From NCBI GenBank assembly GCA_023213395.1, contig CM041465.1, positions 146,141,741 through 146,205,740 on the forward strand: a DNA stretch of 64,000 bases, in the 5' to 3' direction. Under the pieces are notes generated by a model. That model was not told the DNA's origin, ran no database searches, and saw nothing but the letters and a program-made list of their open reading frames with translations. The position numbers and the translations under genes are program-made. This DNA comes from Cycas panzhihuaensis (taxonomy: Eukaryota; Cycadophyta). Positions 11,850-23,926 of the stretch are shown one piece after another (position 1 is the stretch's first letter; each line of letters begins with the position of its first letter).

Positions 11850-13000
11850 TATGGTTGCATGTCATATGTTGAGTTTCTCCTATGCCCATAATCTATTATC
11901 CATTGATTGAAGCAACACTATTTATAATTCCAATAGGACTTGGCATTGGTGAAGGGAATTCATAAGTGATATATCTATATCAAGCTTCAAAGTATCTCTA
12001 TGGTTGGTTAATATCATTTGATATTAAAGATCTCTCAATTATTTAAAAGTATGCTTGTATAAAACTTGTACCACTAAATAATTCTTCACAAGCTTCTTCA
12101 ACATTATGAGCTCTATGTTTTGGTTAGAACTTAGCTAACTTATAAGTGGCAGTTCTACAATCTTTTGTAAAGTGTTCTTTACAGTTATACCAATCACACA
12201 TAATAATTTGATTGCTAGTCCCTAAAATGGTATTGGTTTGACCTGACTATCTTACGTTTTGTTGAGATGGTCCTTGGTCTTGAGACTATCAAGGCTATGA
12301 CTGAGGGTTTGATTGACCTTATGGATGATTTCCCATATTTCCTTCTCTTCCTCTTGCTCAGTTATTTCCTCTGCCATAAGAGGGACCTTGATTCTTTATG
12401 TAGAAAGCTTTTTCTTCCACCTCAAAGGCTATATCTAGAAAAGAGTCAGAGGCTACAAAGTTCATATCAAAGGTCCTGTCAAATTCTATGAACTTCTTGG
12501 TATGTGCTTCGAAGTTGAATGACTTCAACGTTCCACTAGATTGAAGACTTCAAAGTAAGTTTTTATAATCAGAGACATGTAGACATGATTAGATCAAAAA
12601 TGCCTAAGTGATGTATTGGGTCTTAAAATCTTTGTCAATTACCTATTTTATTAGTCGAAAGAGATTTATTATCTCATAAGCTCATCCCTTATGTATTTTT
12701 AATTTGTTCATTTTTAGAACAAGATGAACAAATTCTAAGTCTAACTTGGTATCAAAGTTCTTCTTGAGAACTTCAAGGACCTTCCAGGCTATATCATGTT
12801 GCTCTTTATTAATCAAGTTTTGCAATAAGTGATCAGTAACTAACAAAAGTTTTGCACAAATCATTTCATCATCTATCTCCCATTGTAGTTTGACCATGAT
12901 ATCTGTAGAAGTTATTAGAGCAGTTCTACTGGAAGTAGGTGTTATAGTTATTGTAAGTATAATAGGTGTAGGTTGTAAGTGGGCTCTCTAAAGGCCTTTA
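11850..13000 (-). pseudogene. Copia-C gag, zinc knuckle and protease remnant
   Basis: Minus-strand 12682-12897 is an open gag stretch (KLQWEIDDEMICAKLLLV, then KEQHDIAWKVLEVLKKNFDT) like the copia UBN2 gag domain. Downstream, near 12150-12200, YNCKEHFTKDC is a CCHC zinc knuckle with its first Cys lost. Near 11880-11960, IMGIGETQHMTC stands where copia proteases have xxDSGAxxHMxx; the catalytic Asp is gone. Stops are frequent. The N-terminus of gag fades near 13000. Confidence 0.75.
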
Positions 13001-13634
13001 TACTTTGCAGTATTTTTAATTCCAGTGTATCACAAATTCTAATTTTTTTCCCCTTTCAATATGCAGTTGACGTTCTTCTTAAATTGAGATGATAACGGAG
13101 TAGAAGAGATGATAGAAATATGTTCCACTAACACATGTAACTAGTACATTTGGCGCAATATAGATGTATAAATGAATATTATGATGAGAAGGCAAGTAAT
13201 GATTAAGTATTTTCAACAACTATGAGAAATGAATAAAAGTAATAATATTAGAATGAGCCCTAATATAGAGCTAGCAAAGAGTGGTGATGTGTCATGCCAC
13301 TAACCCCTAACTTATGTTTAAATATAGGTGAGGTTTTGATGCCTAAGGCTTCTAGTATACAATTAGAGCTTTTATTTACAATACCTGTACCTACGCTTAG
13401 TGATAAAATCTAAGTCATAGTGGAGCCTAGGTACTCTCAGTCCTCATCCAGTTCACCAATGAGCAACTATATACTTCCTCCAAAGAGTCAAATGGTACAG
13501 CATATCCCATGGCTATGACGAATATTAGACCGTGTTGATTTTAATCTTATATTAAGGTTTTAGTTATCCTAGCTAGTTATCAGGATAATCCCTAAAGGGA
13601 GCCCATAGGTATAGCTAAGCTATCACTTGACCAA
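13001..13634. other. Unassigned stretch between the Copia-C gag and the orphan LTR
   Basis: No coding homology was recognised. A tttggcgc motif at 13149-13156 follows ctagtaca and resembles the LTR/PBS junction of some Ty3/gypsy elements, but no paired LTR was found. Confidence 0.4.
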
Positions 13635-13926
13635 TGTTGGGTGTAATACTCAATTCCATTAGCCATTTGTAAACTCTCTCTATCTTTTGTATATTGTATT
13701 AGAGTTGTGGGCCACCTTGATATGTGTGCCACCTCTAAGTAGTCCAATGGGGTTCTTTCTCTAGTGGTGAGGTTGTACTATAAGTATGTACTCTTACTTG
13801 TTCATAATGGAGTTTTGGCCAATTCTCCAACATGGTGTCTATTCTGTGCATACTTCATCTTTTGTTGCTCACCATTAGGGTTTGATATGCTTGTCAAATT
13901 ACTAATCCTAACATGGTATCAGAGCC
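13635..13926 (+). repeat. Orphan 5' LTR (279 bp) with primer-binding site
   Basis: Starts TGTTGGGTGTAATAC at 13635 and ends CTAATCCTAACA at 13913. TGGTATCAGAGCC (13914-13926) follows directly, a near-exact tRNA-iMet PBS. No second copy of this LTR was found in the window, so the 3' half of the element is missing or outside it. A retroelement-like leader (13927-14535) and the CAX fragment lie downstream in the same orientation. Confidence 0.72.
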
Positions 13927-14535
13927 CAAGGTTCAACCCTTGGAGGCCTTTCTTGTAAATCCTAGTACATGTCATTCATGTTTTTGAGCTTTCAAGTCTT
14001 GTAAATTTTTTGATGTGCCTGTTTCATGACTTTGTCAAGTTGAAGATCATTTCAAGTTATATCTGATGCATATTTTGTTATGGAACTATTGTCAAGTTTT
14101 GAAGGACTATTTTGATGGTGATGAGAGGCTATTTTCAAGCCTGTTTTGAAGTTTTGTGGCTGTTTGAAGCCTGTTGATACTGCTCAGTGGACTTTTTCTC
14201 TACATGTGGTACCACAATAAATTTGCATGCAGGTGAAAGTCCACCAAATTTTTGTCTGGATCCAATTCTGTTTAATTGCTTCCTTCGCATGTCGATGGGC
14301 AGTGCTACGAGAGCGATTAACGGTTGAGTGAGTGCTTCTCGCTATCCGGAAGCTAGAAGAGACTCCATTTTCAAAAGATTTGCAGATTTTCAGGTTATAC
14401 ATATATTTTTGCTAATATGTATTTTTCTTATGCTCAAAAATTTTGTATTCAAGGCCTTCAAATCTGGCCTATATTCTTATGTATTTTTCAAAAAAAAAAA
14501 AAAAAAAGAAAGGAGAAAAAAACAAAAATCTGTCA
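13927..14535 (+). other. Leader-like non-coding region of the orphan element
   Basis: T/G-rich and without coding homology. It contains an 18-nt A run near 14481-14498, just upstream of the CAX homology. The A run is on the wrong side of CAX to be its mRNA tail. Confidence 0.5.
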
Positions 14536-15092
14536 AATATGTTACCGGTGCTTGGATGTGGTGATGTTATACATCATACGAAAGACCAAATTTTTAACAA
14601 GGCAGCTACCGCTGTTAACTCAGGACTATTATTGATGGCTGTTATGGGCTTGCTTTTTCCAAGTCTTTGAAATTTACCGATGAGTCATTCTGGCCAATTT
14701 GGGAAGCATTTTTGTGGCTTGTGATCTTGACTGGATTTGTTTACTTTCTTTCAGGTTATCTTGTTAATGCAATACAAGGGGCATCTGAGAATTGGAATAT
14801 GCCAGTTGCTTTTATAAGTGTTATTTTACTCCCAATAGTTGGAAATGCTGCAGAGCATGCAAGTGCAGTGATGTTTGCTATGAAAGATAAACTGGACATT
14901 TCTTTGGGAGTTGCAATCGAATCTTCAACACAAATATCAATATTCTTTTATTCCTTTTTGCGTGGTGGTTGGTTGGATCATGGGAAAGCCCATGGATTTG
15001 AACTTTGAGTTTTTTGAGACTGCTACACCCTTTATTACAGTTTTAGTGGTGGCATTTATGCTTCAGGATAGAACATCAAACTATTTTTATGG
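14536..15092 (+). pseudogene. CAX-type vacuolar cation/proton exchanger, intronless fragment
   Basis: CAX proteins exchange Ca2+ or other divalent cations for protons across the tonoplast; the family is usually about 400-460 residues with 11 membrane helices. Visible are [19 protein letters not shown] and MGLLFPSL (to about 14670), then a frameshift and a join to [20 protein letters not shown]. The c-2 signature region follows: [19 protein letters not shown] (14810-14866) and [19 protein letters not shown], with the family Gly of AIGSS changed to Glu. After a second frameshift come [20 protein letters not shown] and FFETATPFITVLVVAFMLQD, ending at TSNYF. One helix plus loop (about 50 residues in the family) is missing between LLFPSL/KFTDE and the WEAFLW helix. 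No introns are present although plant CAX genes are normally intron-rich, so this looks like a captured cDNA. It is non-functional. Confidence 0.9.
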
Positions 15093-15925
15093 AAAGTGCA
15101 CCAGCTGCCATTTCCTGTGACAAAGGGTTTATACCGGTGAGACGACACTGCAAAACCACTACTTTCTGGAGCTCCTCGATCTGTTGTGGGTATTATACTT
15201 TCTTCTAGAAGTTGGCCAATCATGAGCAAACTGCAAGTCTAGCTGTGGGTCACTTGCCAATGTCTGGCGGACATGTTAATGTCGATTCTCGAGAACCACG
15301 CCCATTTACGCCCGCCACGGGGAAGAATTCCACTACTAATCTCGAGGATTTGCGTGTGGCGATTCGGATGGCAATGGCTGCCTCTTCTTGCATCCTTAGA
15401 ATCTCAGGAGTCCAATGTCCAAGACCTCACCTGACCGGGTCTTAACAATAACTATAACGTCAGTGTTGGATGTACACGTGGATTGTAGCTTCGACCGAAG
15501 GGCGTCTTGGTAATATCTGAGGTAGCAGGAATTGCTTATGTAGATGGGTACAAATCCAACGTATTACCATATTGAGTCTTTGCTGGACTGAAATAAGGGA
15601 GATGCTTTTTCATAACGCTAACGAGAATAGACAGACGAAGGATGATCTCAAGCTCCGAGCCAAGCAGAACTCAGTGCTACCGAACGAATGCTGCACGTGG
15701 ACGCCATCGTGTGCACTCCTTGAACTGCAACTTCGACCCTATATCCATGGCGGTCGGCTCTGGTATTCGACCTGCATATCCATGGCGGTCGGCTCTGGTA
15801 TTCGACCTGCACATCCATGGCGGCGGCAGCCCTCTCAATACATTTGGCATCTCTTTGCAACATCATCATCGACCTACACTCATGGCGGCGAAGAAGAAAT
15901 TTTTTTTGAAACCCTAACAATTTAG
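15093..15925. other. GC/CpG-rich chimeric stretch, probably captured host sequence
   Basis: Base composition changes sharply from the AT-rich surroundings; CpG dinucleotides are common (cggcggc, tcgaccg, gcgtgtggcg). It contains a 35-bp tandem repeat (15741-15810). On the minus strand, a telo-box TAGGGTTTC (complement of about 15908-15917) is followed by GCCGCCATGAG and, further on, GCCGCCATGGATG. That resembles a plant 5' UTR and start-codon context facing left. Minus-strand 15648-15920 stays open for 90 codons, but I recognise no protein on either strand. Confidence 0.55.
15741..15826. repeat. 35-bp tandem repeat, 2.4 copies
   Basis: Units starting atatccatggcggtcgg at 15741 and 15776 are identical through tctggtattcgacctgc. 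A third partial unit (acatccatggcggcgg) runs to 15826. Confidence 0.9.
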
Positions 15926-17839
15926 GGCACTACGCATATTTTATTTTGGCGTTCGATTATTTTGGCGGACATGGATTTTGTTTTAAAAAGGGGTTATATT
16001 TTTTTTTGTGTTAAAATTTTAGATTTAACTATATTGGATAATTATTTCAGATCCATTAGCCCCTTTAGCCTTTAGCCCCGTTCACATGGTGGGCTTAATA
16101 CGACCTGCTGCTAGCTCATGAAGGGGGCTAGTCCCTATTTCATTATTTTCAGCATTGTTAAGGAGTACTTGTCACGTTTCTGACTGTATCTTGAGATTGG
16201 GAGGTCCGATTTGATTCGTCATTGCGTTGGATCCGTAACAGAGAGAGCTTTCATTTGACAGGTCATTTGACACATTTTGGAGCTGTTTTCATGGAGATTT
16301 TTAAATTCAAAGTCACAAGTTTCTATTTATCTTCATTTTTTCCCAGTTTCTTCAGGCACATATTGTATTTTCAAGGTTTTCTTGATGTAATGTACCCCAA
16401 ATGGGGGGGATGACATGTACTATGGACTTCTTTTAGCTCTTGAAGAACCCATTGTGATCTTATTGTACTTCATTTATGAGAGAGCAGTTAAGACTAGACA
16501 CAATATAAAACTCACATCTCCTTTAGCGTCAGGACTTCGACCAACCATGGCCTATTTCAACCAAGGTGAGTGTGCGTATAAGTCAAGAACTAGGGGTATA
16601 ACTTAAATGTAATAGATTTATTTTAGAGAATATGAAAATATGTTTGCATTTATGTTATTGAATTGAATTTCTAATATGTTGATGCTTGCTTTTATGCTTT
16701 TATCTATCAATGTGCATGCACATGAACAAATATATAAATATGATAAATATAAACTCCAAATTTTACTATGATCTAGGTGTTTTACTATTACAATGAGTTT
16801 TTTTTTTTTTTTTTTTTTTTGAAAAAGCCCTTCTTTTTTTGTTAAGAAAAGGAAAAAAGTAAAAAAACTTAAAAATTTACTTCTAAACTTAAAATTTGAC
16901 CAAGAGAGTAAGTATTAGGAAAAGTGAGAGGAATCTAAATCCAAATCTTTTGTTAGAAACTTCTATAGGTCATGCAACCATATGAAATGACTAAAACATT
17001 TTACCTCGAAACTTCACTCTTCTAAATGATAGATCTCATTATGGTAAGTTAAAAAGTCTTATGGCGAAACTTTTAAAAATGAGTAGAAATAACTCAAAAC
17101 TTGTTGAAATTTTTATAAGATTTTCCTTGATAAAAATTTAAATTTTAAAGAAATATTTTTCTATAGTATATCAAATCTAATAAAACTTGATTTGTTAGAT
17201 TCATTGAGGCTAGATCTACTAAAACCCTCAAGAAATTTTGACATGCATTGAAATTTTTGAAAAAAATTCTAAAAAAAGTAGTAAGATTATGGTCAATTAA
17301 ACTTTTACTTTTTGATGTTGATCGATGCAGAATTTGGATATCATGTAGAAGACAAAAATATTCATCTTAGTTGGGTATCTCTCATTGCAAATTTTTAATC
17401 TAAACAGACAACTTTTAATTTTCACCTCTCGTAGGGCTAAACAATATTTTTTTGAATGGTTTAGGCTTATTTCTGCTATTTGTAAGCAGCTAAAAATTTG
17501 TCCTATAGCTTTTCAACATATATTTTATAACTAATAATTAATTTATAATGAAAAATTAATAGAATCTTGCTTAGTAAAGTTTAAAATTAGCTACAAAGAT
17601 TGATAAAAAGCTAATTTTTCCTAGGAGCTTAAAGCTAGGAAACCTTCTTTTAGCTAACAACTTTGATCCTCAATACACTTGTAAATAAATAAAATATATT
17701 AAAATATACTGTAGATAAAATACAAGCTTTGCATGATAAAAAAATTCTTACAATTTTAAAATAATGAGTGCACTCTCAATACTTCACATTGAATCTCAAG
17801 GAGAGGCAAAATGACTATATGCAAGTGGAATGAAGTGGA
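15926..17839. other. AT-rich stretch without recognised gene
   Basis: 15926-16600 still has moderately GC-rich islands (agcccctttagcctttagcc at about 16060) that may belong to the captured block. 16601-17839 is AT-rich with a T run at about 16799-16821. No protein homology was seen. The last part should be Copia-C leader, because Copia-D is inserted at 17840. Confidence 0.45.
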
Positions 17840-18496
<657 letters not shown>

Positions 18497-18510
18497 TGGT
18501 ATTAGAGCCA
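18497..18510 (+). other. Copia-D primer-binding site
   Basis: TGGTATTAGAGCCA directly follows the 5' LTR. It matches the tRNA-iMet 3' end with one C-to-T change. Confidence 0.85.
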
Positions 18511-19581
18511 TTTTAGGCCTAGATCTTGTTTGGAGAAGTATTTATGTACCAATGTATGGCTAAGTCCGTACACTTGTACGGTCAAAATTTTCTTTTTTAT
18601 TTCAAAATTTGATGAAATTTCACTAAGAGAGATGCCTCGAACTACTCTTCACTTCTCTCCAAAGGACTGAACTCAGATTTCATCATTTTGATGCCCTAAA
18701 GACTATCTAAAGCTGTACGACCACTATTAAAGATTTTTGTTTATTTCTCACTGTACCCACATCTATACTAGTGAAACTTAGTATCAACAGAAAGCCCTCG
18801 GCATAAGCTTTCCATTGATATATGATTTGAAGGCCTTCTCCTTTAGTTCTAGAAAAAATCAATAAAATCATAAAACAATCCTAATTGCCTATTGGAGTTT
18901 CATCTGGGTTTTTCTCCTCACTGAGAGGTCTATTAAAAAAATCAGTTGTAGATTGGGATTATGCACATCAAGATTGTTCTTTTAACACCTATTTTAGAGC
19001 ATTTTGAGAAAGTTAATTTTTGCCTTATTTATTGTACCGTACCATCATCTATATGCCTATCAGCAATAGTTTTTTTATCTCAGGAAAGTATCCAAAAACC
19101 TCCTTGTTGCATTTTCTTATTTTGACTAAGTATTTTAGTCTCTTTTATTTCTTAAAAAATATATATTAAAATAGGAGATATATTTGTTGTACTTACCTTC
19201 TTCTCCCACAGGTAGATAACACTACTTGGCATCTACCCATTCCTAGCCTTAAATACCTTATTCTCAGGGTCTATAAAAATTGAGTTGGATTTGTCATTCT
19301 TGGCTAAGCACGTTGGGAGTTTAGAACTATCGTGTAAAGTGAGAGGAACCAAAAAGACCCAATACCTAGGCCTTAAACAGAACTCACTCATAGATTTGAG
19401 CCTCTACATACTGAAAGGTATATAGGAGGACCCTATGGGACCTTGAGCCCAACTTAGATTAGGGAGCCTCACTAACCGTTGAAGCCTCATAGTGCAATGA
19501 TTAGCAATTAGTGCCATGAAGCTACCTATTTTAAATCTCCATTGGAGGTTTATCGATAGGCCCACGAGTCTAAATAATCCT

Positions 19582-20480
19582 ATGTCTAGACTTGATAGAA
19601 TTACTCACCTTCTCATAGCTTCCTCTCTTTGACTTTCTGAACCTGAAAAACTCATTGGTGATAACTATGAATCATGGAAGACCAAGATGAGATCCATACT
19701 AGTGGCTCAGTGTGTATGGGACTAGATGGAAAGCATCAAACTTGAGCCTGTAGACGCTGCTGAAAAGAAGGTGCACATAGAATAAAAAGGTCTTACACTT
19801 ACCTCCATAACTCTGTCAATTACAAACTCCATCCTACCTCACATAGTTAGCGTCACCACTCCTCATGAAATCTAGACCATATTGAAGACCTTGTATGCCT
19901 AGAAAAACACTGCTCGTGTCATGGCACTCAAGAGCCAAATGGATACCCTAAGGATGTCCGAATCAAAAGACTTCACCTCCTTTTTTAGATGATTCAAGCT
20001 ACTTCATAAAACCTTAGTGTTAGTTGGAGTGAGTTATTTAAATAGTGACCTCATTGATCTTATTATACACAAACTTCCTGCCTAATTCTAGAACTTTGTT
20101 ATATCTTATAGGTTGACAGCATAAATTACACATCCCTCATTCACTACTATTTATGGTCAACTTCTACATCATAAGCAAACTTAAACTAACCTTGAAAATA
20201 AATTAGAAAATGATTTTTTATCTAGAGTGGGTATTCGAGGCAGGGGCACCACTAATAGAGGAGTTTTTTATGGATTAGATTGAGGGAGTAGATGACCCAC
20301 AAACTATACTCCTAGTAGAGGATGATCTTCTCCTCGCACTCACCCCATTTAGTACTCAGGAGGATAACTTGGTCATCAAATCATCTACTATTATTATGGA
20401 AAAACTGGTCACTACACCACCGACTACCATCACAATAAAGTTGACATAGAAAGGGGAATCATAGCTTCAGGTAGCTACTC
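19582..20480 (+). pseudogene. Copia-D gag and zinc-knuckle remnant
   Basis: The probable start ATG is at 19582 (MSRLDRITHLL). Gag follows with KLIGDNYESWKTKMRSILVA (about 19651-19710), ALKSQMDTLRMSESKDF (19924-19974) and a basic GRGTTNRG stretch (20239-20262). The knuckle near 20380-20430 reads IIYYYYGKTGHYTTDYHHNK, where the family pattern is CxxCxxxGHxxxxC. The expected Cys codons have become Tyr (TGT/TGC to TAT/TAC), which would abolish zinc binding. Several TAG/TAA stops interrupt the frame. Confidence 0.82.
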
Positions 20481-20559
20481 AAGACAACTTGACAGAAAGG
20501 AGTTAATTGAAGAAGAAGAAGAAGGGACCGCATTTGTAATAGCTCTTTCCTCAGCAGTA

Positions 20560-21943
20560 AAGAACAAAAATCATGATGATTGGTTTATAGACTCTGGAGC
20601 TTCTAGATACATGATCTATGAGTGAACTTGGTTCAACAACATAAATCCTTCTTAAAATTGTGGCTTAGTTGAACTTGGAGACAATACCACCCATCCAATA
20701 CAAGGGCATGGAATAGTTCCTATTACCTTACTATATGGAAATACTAAAACAGTTGGCCATGTGCTCTATGTACCAGGGATGACAAAAGAACTGCTATTTA
20801 TATCTTAGTTGACAGACAACAAGCTCCAAGTCCTATTTGATGGTGATGGATGTGTCATTTTTGATAAATATAAAGGGAATAAAGTAATTGGTGAGGGTAT
20901 TAAAACTAATGGATTGTACAAATTTCTTGCTACACTAGTTCACACTGTGCTTCATATAACTAAAAATGTTGATAATGGAAATCTTTAGCACTTATGCTAT
21001 GGTCATTTTTCTTATGATACTTTATCCTTATTAAGCAAATATGATATGTTATATAGCCTTCAATGGATTAAAAAATCTAGCTCTATTTGTAACACATACA
21101 TGATTGGTAAACAACATAAACTATAATTCTCTACCAACACTACTAGAGCACATTGTAAACTATAACTAATTCATAATGATCTTTGTAGTCCATTCACTCC
21201 CCCATCCTTACAAGGGGCGTGCTACTATTTGACCTTCATAGATAATTGTACCAGGAAGGTCTAGATCTATTTTCTTAAATTAAAATCTGATGTATTTGAC
21301 ACCTTTCTTAAATTCAAAGCTAAAGTTGAAAAAGAAAGTGAATGCAACGTCAAATGCTTGAGGACTGACAATGATGGGGAATTCACATCCAATGAATTCA
21401 CATAATGCTACAGGAAAAATGGTATACAGAGACAATTTATAACTCCCTACACTCCACAATCAAATAAAATGGATGAGAGGAAAAATAAGACCATAGCAAA
21501 GATTACTCATTCCTTGCTAAAACAAAAGGGGTAAGCAACAAATATTGAAAAGCAAGAATACAACTGTATACATTCTCAACAGAAGTTTAACTAAAGATTT
21601 GGAGAACATAACTCCTGAAGAAGCATGGTCAGGTCAGAAATCAGATGTCTTACATCTTCGAGTCATTAGATCAACCATCTACATGCACATTCCTACTAAA
21701 AAGAGAAAGAAATTAGATGATAAAAGTAAGAGATGTATTTTTATGGGATATAGTAAAATATCCAAAGTGTATCAATGCCTTAATCCTCTAACTAATAAGA
21801 TCTATCCTAATAGGAATGTTCACTTTGACGAATTAACTGATGAAGACCAAGTTGGTGGGAAAACTATACCTACTCAATCAATTGACATTATCATACTAAA
21901 TTGGACTCAATCTTACTCTAAGATAAATCATGGTGAACAATAA
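20560..21943 (+). pseudogene. Copia-D protease and integrase remnant
   Basis: The protease core DDWFIDSGASRYMIYE (about 20578-20625) keeps the catalytic DSGA. The GAG-pre-integrase region runs HLCYGHFSYDTLSLLSKY, followed by a HNDLCSPFTPPSLQGACYYL core start (family HxDxxGP; first Asp in HNDLC, about 21175-21234). CLRTDNDGEFTSNEF (about 21357-21402) holds the second Asp, and NKMDERKNKTIAKIT (about 21466-21510) the third catalytic Glu. A frameshift follows, then an open 132-codon segment (21545-21943) with KKRKKLDDKSKRCIFMGYSK, the integrase C-terminal block. Enough survives to place all three catalytic residues, but stops prevent expression. Confidence 0.86.
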
Positions 21944-22199
21944 GGAGCAAAACTGTACCACCATTAGTTGTCACTACAAGTGTCTCTAATGAAGGTACAA
22001 ATCTAGGATCCCATTCATATGAACAAAACAAGGCTGTCGGCAACTCAATTTAACCTCAAAATCCCTCATAAAAAAAGGTGCCAAAATGGTACTTGAAAAT
22101 AATAGAGGAATTCAGAGTAAATCTAGATCTCATTCAAGAAGGGAAAAGAACCATAAGTCAAACATATCATGGGCTTGCTGCTCAAAATGATATATCATA

Positions 22200-23719
22200 T
22201 CAACAAGCCTAAAATGATACTCATTGGAAAGAAGTAATTAATGAAGAAATGGAATCACTCTATAGTAATAAAACCTAGGAACTCACTACTCCTCAAGGAA
22301 AACCCCTCATTGGATGTAGATGGTTGTATGAAATCAAAAAGAAATTTGATGGATTAATTGAGAAATACAAGGCCTAACTTATTGCAAAAGGTTATTCTCT
22401 AACTCAAGGAATGGATTATGATGAAATATTTGCTCATGTCAGTAACCCTTAGGAGAGTAATTACCCTAGTTGTACAAAAAAATTGGGCAGTGTATCAAAT
22501 GGATGTCAAAGAAGCCTTTCTCAATAGAGACCTTCATGAGGAAGTATACATGGAACAACCACCAGGATATGTCACACAAGGATAGGAACACCTTATTTGC
22601 AAACTCAATAAGGCTCTTTATGGACTAAAACATGCTCTTAGGGCTTGGTATGCAAAAATGGACTTCTATCTACAAAGTCTTAGAATGAAGTGATTGGAAG
22701 CTGATTTTGGCCTTTACATTCACATTGACAAGAATGACAAAGTCACCATCCTTGTACTGTATGTAGATGATCTGATATTCATTGGGAGTAACACCAACTG
22801 GATCAACTCTTTACGAATTCAATTATCCAAAACCTTCAAAATGATAGATCTGGGAGAAATCTACTACTACCTAGGAATAGAAATTCATAAGCTGAAGGGT
22901 GGAATCTTCATATATAAAAGTAAGTATATAGCACACATATTAAAAGACTTTGGTAGGATATACTACAAACTATCTCTTATACCCATATGCTCTAGAACCA
23001 AGCTCATTGTTGATTTTGATGGGGAACCAGTAAATAAAACTCATTACATAAAACTAGTTGGGAACCTCATATATCTCACTTTAACTAAACTAGACATTAT
23101 GTTTGTAGTAGGGATAATCTTAAGGTACATGTCTGCCTCAAAGGTATCACATTGAAAAGTAGCCAAGCATATTCTTCATTATCTACAAGGATCAAAGACA
23201 TGGTATTTATTGCAATAATCAAGGATCAAATCTATTAACTAGGTACGCTGACTTAGATTGGGTAGGAGACATTGACAATCAGAAATCCACCTCTGGATAC
23301 TATTTCAACATAGGAAATAGTATTGTATCTTGGAGAACCAAGAAATAATCCATTATATCATTATCTGCATCCAAAGTAGAATACCAAGTAATAGTTCAAT
23401 CCTCTTGTGAGGCTATCTGGCTAAGATGTCTTTTGGATGAATTATAGTTTTCTCAAAAAGCTACAACCATAATCAACTGTGATAATCAGAGCACCATTCA
23501 AATGATGAAGAACCTGATTTTTCATACCCAAATGAAACATATTGAAGTTCATCATCACTTCATCCAAGAGAAAGTAGACAAATGGGAAGTCAAATTATCT
23601 TATTATTCAAGTTCAGAACAAGCAGCTGACATCTTCACAAAACATCTTCCCAAGGAGAAATTCATGTATCTCAAAGATAAGATCAGCATGAAGGAAAAGG
23701 ATTTGACATTAAGGGGGGA
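22200..23719 (+). pseudogene. Copia-D reverse transcriptase and RNase H remnant
   Basis: RVT_2 reading: IGCRWLYEIKKKFDGLIEKY (about 22311-22370), IAKGYSLTQGMDYDEIF, and after a frameshift QMDVKEAFLNRDLHEEVYM. KALYGLKHALRAWYAKM (about 22611-22661) is followed by the catalytic LVLYVDDLIFIGS (about 22754-22792, intact YVDD). 22694-23155 is open for 153 codons. RNase H continues with GYFN-like and CDNQSTIQMMKN blocks, and KHIEVHHHFIQEKV (about 23538-23579), ending before the polypurine tract at 23709-23719. Confidence 0.88.
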
Positions 23720-23893
23720 TGTTAGAATATAATGTCTAATCCTTTTATATATTAATGACACATGTCAATATGCTATGTATCAGTTACAAAGTAGTTCTAG
23801 TGGGTTACAAACCCTAATTGTGTATATATACTCTTAAACTCTCAATAAGATCACCAAGTATTATTCATCCACCATTGTAGCATCAATCTTATA
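23720..23893 (+). repeat. Copia-D 3' LTR (174 bp)
   Basis: TGTTAGAATATAATG to AATCTTATA. It shows the unexpanded LTR, with a TATA-like tgtatatatact at 23821-23832 where the 5' copy has the microsatellite. Confidence 0.92.
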
Positions 23894-23912
23894 GTGAATA
23901 GATCCTCTTCTA

Positions 23913-23924
23913 GCTCTGATACCA
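23913..23924 (-). other. Copia-C primer-binding site
   Basis: gctctgatacca (complement TGGTATCAGAGC) lies two bases inside the Copia-C 5' LTR. An exact tRNA-iMet PBS that fixes the element's orientation as minus. Confidence 0.9.
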
Positions 23925-23926
23925 CA

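Noticed and set aside
13140-13160. tttggcgc as the PBS of a further Ty3/gypsy element
   Set aside because: No LTR pair, gag or polypurine tract could be tied to it; kept only as a note.
14417-14520. A run near 14481 as the poly(A) tail of a retroposed CAX mRNA
   Set aside because: The A run lies upstream of the CAX 5' side on the same strand; an mRNA tail would be downstream.
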